Source: Notamacropus eugenii
Taxonomy: Eukaryota > Chordata > Mammalia > Diprotodontia > Macropodidae
DNA: 64,000 nucleotides
Reading direction: 5' to 3'
NCBI RefSeq assembly: GCF_028372415.1
Contig: NC_092874.1
Location: 333,702,651-333,766,650 of the forward strand
Shown: positions 62,870 through 64,000 of the stretch, one piece after another
Layout of the letters: the number at the start of each line of letters is the position of its first letter
Numbering within the stretch: the first letter of the stretch is position 1
Made by a program: the position numbers and the translations under genes
The notes under the pieces: generated by a model
Database searches by the model: none
What the model was told of the DNA's origin: nothing
What the model saw: only the letters and a program-made list of their open reading frames with translations

Positions 62870-64000
62870 AGTTTACATTACACAACCACAGCTAGGCCCT
62901 CTCTGCTGCTAGGCAATCCTACTATACCTCCTTTATCATCTCACTATCCCATTCTGCACAACAGCTTTTCCAAATCTTTTCATCCCTTCTCAAACCTTCT
63001 GCGGCTCCCCTTTTGCCTCTACCCTTTCAGCTGAGAACTTGCCTCATATTTTATAGAAATAGGAGCCTATTTGCCATGAGCTCTTTCTCTCTTCCTCATC
63101 TCCTATCTTTCCTGCCCCTTTCTCCTCCTTCATCCCTGTCTCGTGTAATGAAGTGACTTCACTCCTTACAGAGGTTAATCCATCTGCTTATTCAAGGGAT
63201 CCCATTCCATCCATCTCCAACAGATTACCCTTCCTCCCTTCCATTTTCTCTAATCTTTCACTCATTTTCATTCTCTTCTTCTCTACTGGCTCATTTCCTA
63301 CTGCCTATAAACATGCATATGTCTCTCCTATTCTGAAAAAACCCTCACTCAATCCCTCCATTCCCAATACTATCTCTTCTGCCCTTTGTGGCTAATCTGC
63401 TTGAAAAGGCCATCTCTAATAGGGGCCTCCACTTTCTCTGCCATCACTCTTTACCCTTTACAATTCAGCTTCTGACTGTGTCATTCTGCTGAAACTGCTC
63501 TCTCCAAAGTGACTAATGATCTCTCAGTTGCCAGATTCAGTGGCTTGTTCTCATTCCTCTTTCTCTTTGACCTCTCTACAGCCTCTGACTCTGCTAGCAC
63601 TCTTCCCTATATGACACTGTCTTCTCTCTAGATTTTCAAAGCAATACTCTCCTCTTGGTTCTCCTCATACCTGTCTAACTGCCCTTTTCTGAGTCTTTCT
63701 CCAAGATAATGCCCTTTAACCACAGTTGTCTCATAGGGTTCTATCTTGGGCCCTCTTCTCTTCTCCCTCTTTTTAGCCTTACTTGGTGATCTCATCAGGG
63801 CCCATGAATTTAATTTCTATCTCTATGCTGATGATTTTCAGATCTACATATCTCGCCCCAGCCTCTCTGCTGACATCCAATCTTGTGTTTAACTACCTTT
63901 ACAGCATCTCAAACTGAATGTCTAGTAGACATCTCAAACTCAATATGTCCAAAACTGAAGTCAGTTTTCCCTCCCTACATCTCCTCCCTATCCCTTACCC
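62870..64000 (+). mobile_element. L2 ORF2 reverse-transcriptase region, open at the right edge
   Basis: Decayed L2 ORF2 in shifting frames. SFPTAYKHAYVSPILKKPS at about 63285-63345 is the conserved block before the RT core. 'gctgaaactgctctctccaaagtgactaatgatctctc' encodes the TALSKVTNDLS block. [16 protein letters not shown] catalytic box lies at 63810-63850, followed by the region encoding LKLNMSKTE. Stops and frameshifts are frequent. It covers the part of ORF2 missing from the L2 at 300-1758. Confidence 0.85.

Noticed and set aside
32150..64000. Second exon of MPRIP
   Set aside because: I looked for the segment leading into the first PH domain (beginning AKPIYGGW as I recall it) and did not find it; intron 1 seems to extend past the window.

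Overview
This window looks like mammalian nuclear DNA from a marsupial. The evidence is its repeat content: tRNA-headed CORE-SINEs of the type that begins GGCAGCTAGGTGGCRCAGTG, many old L2 fragments, marsupial-type L1 3' ends, an L1-ORF1-only (HAL1-like) element, and a decayed RTE LINE. I cannot tell which marsupial it is. Outside one CpG island the DNA is AT-rich and CpG-poor, as expected for intergenic and intronic vertebrate sequence.

Only one host protein-coding exon can be supported. It lies at 32030-32149 on the plus strand inside a CpG island (about 30850-32250). The 40 codons match, from memory, the N-terminus of MPRIP (myosin phosphatase Rho-interacting protein, M-RIP/p116RIP). The start has an in-frame stop 45 bases upstream, and the exon ends at CAG|GTGAGT in phase 0. 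Two identical inverted CCAAT boxes and a GC box sit just upstream of the island. Bases 1 to about 30800 are then the upstream intergenic region, and 32150-64000 is the beginning of MPRIP intron 1. The second exon is not in the window.

Upstream region (1-30.8 kb): L2 fragments at 0.3-1.8, 3, 6, 9.8-10.1 and 14.9-15.2 kb; L1 tails at 5.2-6.6, 7.4-8.5, 17.5-18.5 and 18.9-19.4 kb; a HAL1-like element with broken ORF1 at 12-14.6 kb; a CR1/L3 fragment at 16.3-16.7 kb; an RTE LINE at 23.9-25.0 kb; a 7SL RNA pseudogene at 27.0-27.3 kb with a GGAA-rich satellite behind it; a short unidentified retrocopy with perfect target-site duplications at 6.8-7.2 kb; and long stretches I cannot assign.

Intron region (32.15-64 kb): a long antisense L2 (34.2-35.9 kb); an internally deleted endogenous retrovirus with two recognisable LTRs (36.8-40.1 kb); a 178-bp inverted repeat with one arm inside that provirus and the other just downstream; many L2, L1 and SINE insertions, several nested; a palindromic DNA-transposon MITE (55.3-55.5 kb); and an L2 reverse-transcriptase region running off the right edge.

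I see no operon, CRISPR array, functional tRNA gene or new multi-gene system. The most unusual structure is the inverted repeat at 39.05/40.42 kb. All three of its mismatches would become G-U wobble pairs in an MPRIP-sense transcript. All family names come from recognition without a database search, and repeat boundaries are approximate unless a target-site duplication is given.
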